Shown here piece after piece: positions 4,783 to 6,221 of a DNA stretch of 6,221 nucleotides. Origin of the DNA: Bacillota bacterium. GTDB taxonomy: Bacteria; Bacillota_E; Sulfobacillia; Sulfobacillales; Sulfobacillaceae. The translations under genes were made by a program, and so were the position numbers. The number at the start of each line of letters is the position of its first letter. Position 1 is the stretch's first letter. The notes under the pieces were generated by a model. It did not search any database. It saw only the letters and a list, made by a program, of their open reading frames with translations, and was not told where the DNA came from. The stretch covers positions 1 through 6,221 of the forward strand of contig JAKAAL010000275.1 of the NCBI GenBank assembly GCA_021802375.1. Reading direction: 5' to 3'.

Positions 4783-6210
4783 CTATCGTACAATCGATTG
4801 CACCAGTTGCCTCGCTACTCGTCGGTTTCCATAGGCTTTAATGTGAAAGGGAATATCAGGCAACACCTCTGCGTCGACCGGGTCTAGTACCGCCACCATC
4901 ACCTGGATCTTACCTGCTAAACGTCTTTGGATGAGTTCGATGAGTGGGGGATGTTTCCACAGATTCTCTGCATACACGATAATTGTCTCGGATTGTCCAC
5001 GGTGGCTAATTGCGTCGAAGTTCCCCTCCCATAATCTTTCATCCCGCGGGTTCAGCCAGATCACATCGCTGCCCAAATAGGGAGCCTCTTCTTGCACCTC
5101 GGTCGGTGCGCTACCGGATACCCAAAGTTCTACCGGGTGTGCGGTTATCGTTATTGTGGGGGGAATGGATGCACGAAAACGTGTAGTCAATTGGGAATAA
5201 ATCCCTGATAACCTCTCAGGGTCCGGTACCGACGGCCATTGACTCGGTTCTAGGGCATGGTCTTTTAATGCTTGGATGCGTCGCGCGCTTTCCCTGACCC
5301 GTTCTAAGACCGTAAGGGTGTTCATCTCACTCGCAAGAAATTCACACATCTGGATCGCCTGATCGAACGTCCCGCCACAGTCGATCACATCGGCCCCCGC
5401 CAATACCGCTTCGGACGCCGCACGCACTGGATCCATGTGCCGGGCAATCGACTGCATCGACATCGCATCGGTGACCACCACGCCCTGGAATCCGAGTTCG
5501 TCTCGCAGCATCTGTTTCAACCAAAAGGGTGATAACGTGGCGGGCCGTTCGTCAAATAACGGATAACCAATATGCGCGGTCATCACCGATTGCACACCCG
5601 CGTCAATCGTTTTCCGAAAGGGCTCTAAATGCGTGAGCAATTCCTCCTTTCCCAGGTCTACGACGGGCCGTTCCACATGGGAATCTCGTGAGGTCATACC
5701 ATGTCCAGGAAAGTGTTTAGCGGTGGACACGACTCCCGCACCTTGTTGCCCCAATAACCATGCAGTCGCATGGTCGGCCACCAATTGGGGATTATCCCCG
5801 AATGCACGCGTCCCGACAATCGCGCTGTGCTTCTCGGTCAGCACATCCACGACCGGGGCAAAATTCCAGTTGATCCCGCAGGACAGTAAAAAAGTCCCTA
5901 CCAGAAAGCCCGTTTCATAACTGGTTCCGGACACCGCTAAATCGCCCAAAGACATGGCAGAGGGAGCATCAAACCACCGCCGGAAGCGCTGAACGGTCCC
6001 TCCCTCCTCCGTCACCGCAAACCAGGGCGGAGGCCAGCCTTGCGTTTTATAGAATAACCACAATTCACGGGTCGTGTCGCGTAACCATTGGGGAGACTCG
6101 ATATCCTGACTATGAAAAACAAAACCCGCCAGAGGCCATTTATGTAGGGCCTTCTTTGCGACCAGCACCCCACCTTGGGGCGATCCCATCACTACAAAGA
6201 TCCTCGCCAA
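4783..6210 (-). CDS. nagZ: Glycoside hydrolase family 3 beta-N-acetylhexosaminidase, NagZ type, N-terminus uncertain
   Basis: NagZ-type GH3 enzymes remove terminal beta-N-acetylglucosamine from cell-wall fragments during peptidoglycan recycling. The 475-residue frame shows an N-terminal strand region (LAGFVFHSQDIESP, residues 28-40), WFAVTEEGGTVQRF (63-76), INWNFAPVVDV (113-123), GTRAFGDNP (133-141), KHFPGHG (165-171) with the D176-S-H178 general acid/base dyad, VMTAHIGYP and VVVTDAMSM with the nucleophile D248. AGADVIDCGG closes the barrel. Residues about 330-475 form an extra C-terminal region common in Gram-positive members. No signal peptide is seen. The usual DxEGG substrate-binding aspartate is replaced by threonine (VTEEGG, T67 by count), which may alter specificity. 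The only possible starts are TTG 6210 or an internal ATG at codon 8. An in-frame TAA lies two codons upstream of the TTG, no ribosome site is visible, and codons 1-12 lie in a 48-base copy of ABC-transporter sequence, so the true N-terminus may be lost. Confidence 0.9.
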   Translation of the reverse strand: MARIFVVMGSPQGGVLVAKKALHKWPLAGFVFHSQDIESPQWLRDTTRELWLFYKTQGWPPPWFAVTEEGGTVQRFRRWFDAPSAMSLGDLAVSGTSYETGFLVGTFLLSCGINWNFAPVVDVLTEKHSAIVGTRAFGDNPQLVADHATAWLLGQQGAGVVSTAKHFPGHGMTSRDSHVERPVVDLGKEELLTHLEPFRKTIDAGVQSVMTAHIGYPLFDERPATLSPFWLKQMLRDELGFQGVVVTDAMSMQSIARHMDPVRAASEAVLAGADVIDCGGTFDQAIQMCEFLASEMNTLTVLERVRESARRIQALKDHALEPSQWPSVPDPERLSGIYSQLTTRFRASIPPTITITAHPVELWVSGSAPTEVQEEAPYLGSDVIWLNPRDERLWEGNFDAISHRGQSETIIVYAENLWKHPPLIELIQRRLAGKIQVMVAVLDPVDAEVLPDIPFHIKAYGNRRVARQLVQSIVR

Positions 6211-6221
6211 CTTTTACATGA
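6174..6221. repeat. 48-base direct repeat, copy 2 (end of window, front of nagZ)
   Basis: This copy runs exactly to the last base of the window, so the identity may continue beyond it. On the minus strand it supplies the first 12 codons of nagZ (MARIFVVMGSPQ) and, just before them, an in-frame stop. Exact identity with an unrelated gene read on the opposite strand suggests an assembly join or a recombination boundary. Confidence 0.95.

Noticed and set aside
1..6221. CRISPR array, rRNA or complete insertion sequence
   Set aside because: No regularly spaced direct repeats, rRNA-like segments or intact transposase gene were seen.

Overview
The window reads as bacterial accessory DNA from a probable Gram-positive host. 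The evidence is strong AGGAGG-type ribosome sites, an oligopeptide/dipeptide ABC transporter operon, a Gram-positive-style NagZ and a small Fst/Ldr-like membrane peptide. A Sulfobacillus- or Alicyclobacillus-like Firmicute would fit, but the genus cannot be fixed from the sequence.

Layout. Positions 2-682 (+) are the 3' two thirds of an OppD/DppD-type ATPase gene. It overlaps by 8 bases the start of its usual partner oppF/dppF (675-about 1023), which is cut off after the Q-loop. An unrelated, unrecognised C-terminal reading frame follows directly (about 1024-1237). Next comes a cassette of three co-directional, closely spaced genes. They are a complete Mrr-type restriction endonuclease (1281-2171), a 112-residue protein of unknown function (2210-2548), and a decayed gene for a membrane-anchored protein (2582-3144) with an early amber stop and a frameshift.

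Positions 3145-3480 hold no gene but are dense with nested inverted repeats. At 3395-3646 there is a compact arrangement that looks like an unannotated type I toxin-antitoxin locus. It has a 28-residue membrane peptide (3485-3571) whose ribosome site lies inside a hairpin, a terminator hairpin behind it, and on the opposite strand a promoter-like sequence and a terminator that would bracket an antisense RNA of about 217 nt covering the whole peptide gene. Beside it is the C-terminal DNA-binding part of a serine recombinase (3639-3902, -). Positions 3906-4782 show no convincing gene. The rest (4783-6210, -) is a GH3 beta-N-acetylhexosaminidase of the NagZ type.

The peptide transporter and NagZ would fit a peptide and cell-wall recycling neighbourhood. 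Between them lies an accessory insert of about 3.7 kb (restriction genes, toxin-like peptide, recombinase remnant) that appears to have destroyed oppF. The last 48 bases of the window repeat positions 52-99 exactly, so the right-hand end may be an assembly join or a rearrangement and nagZ may lack its true N-terminus.
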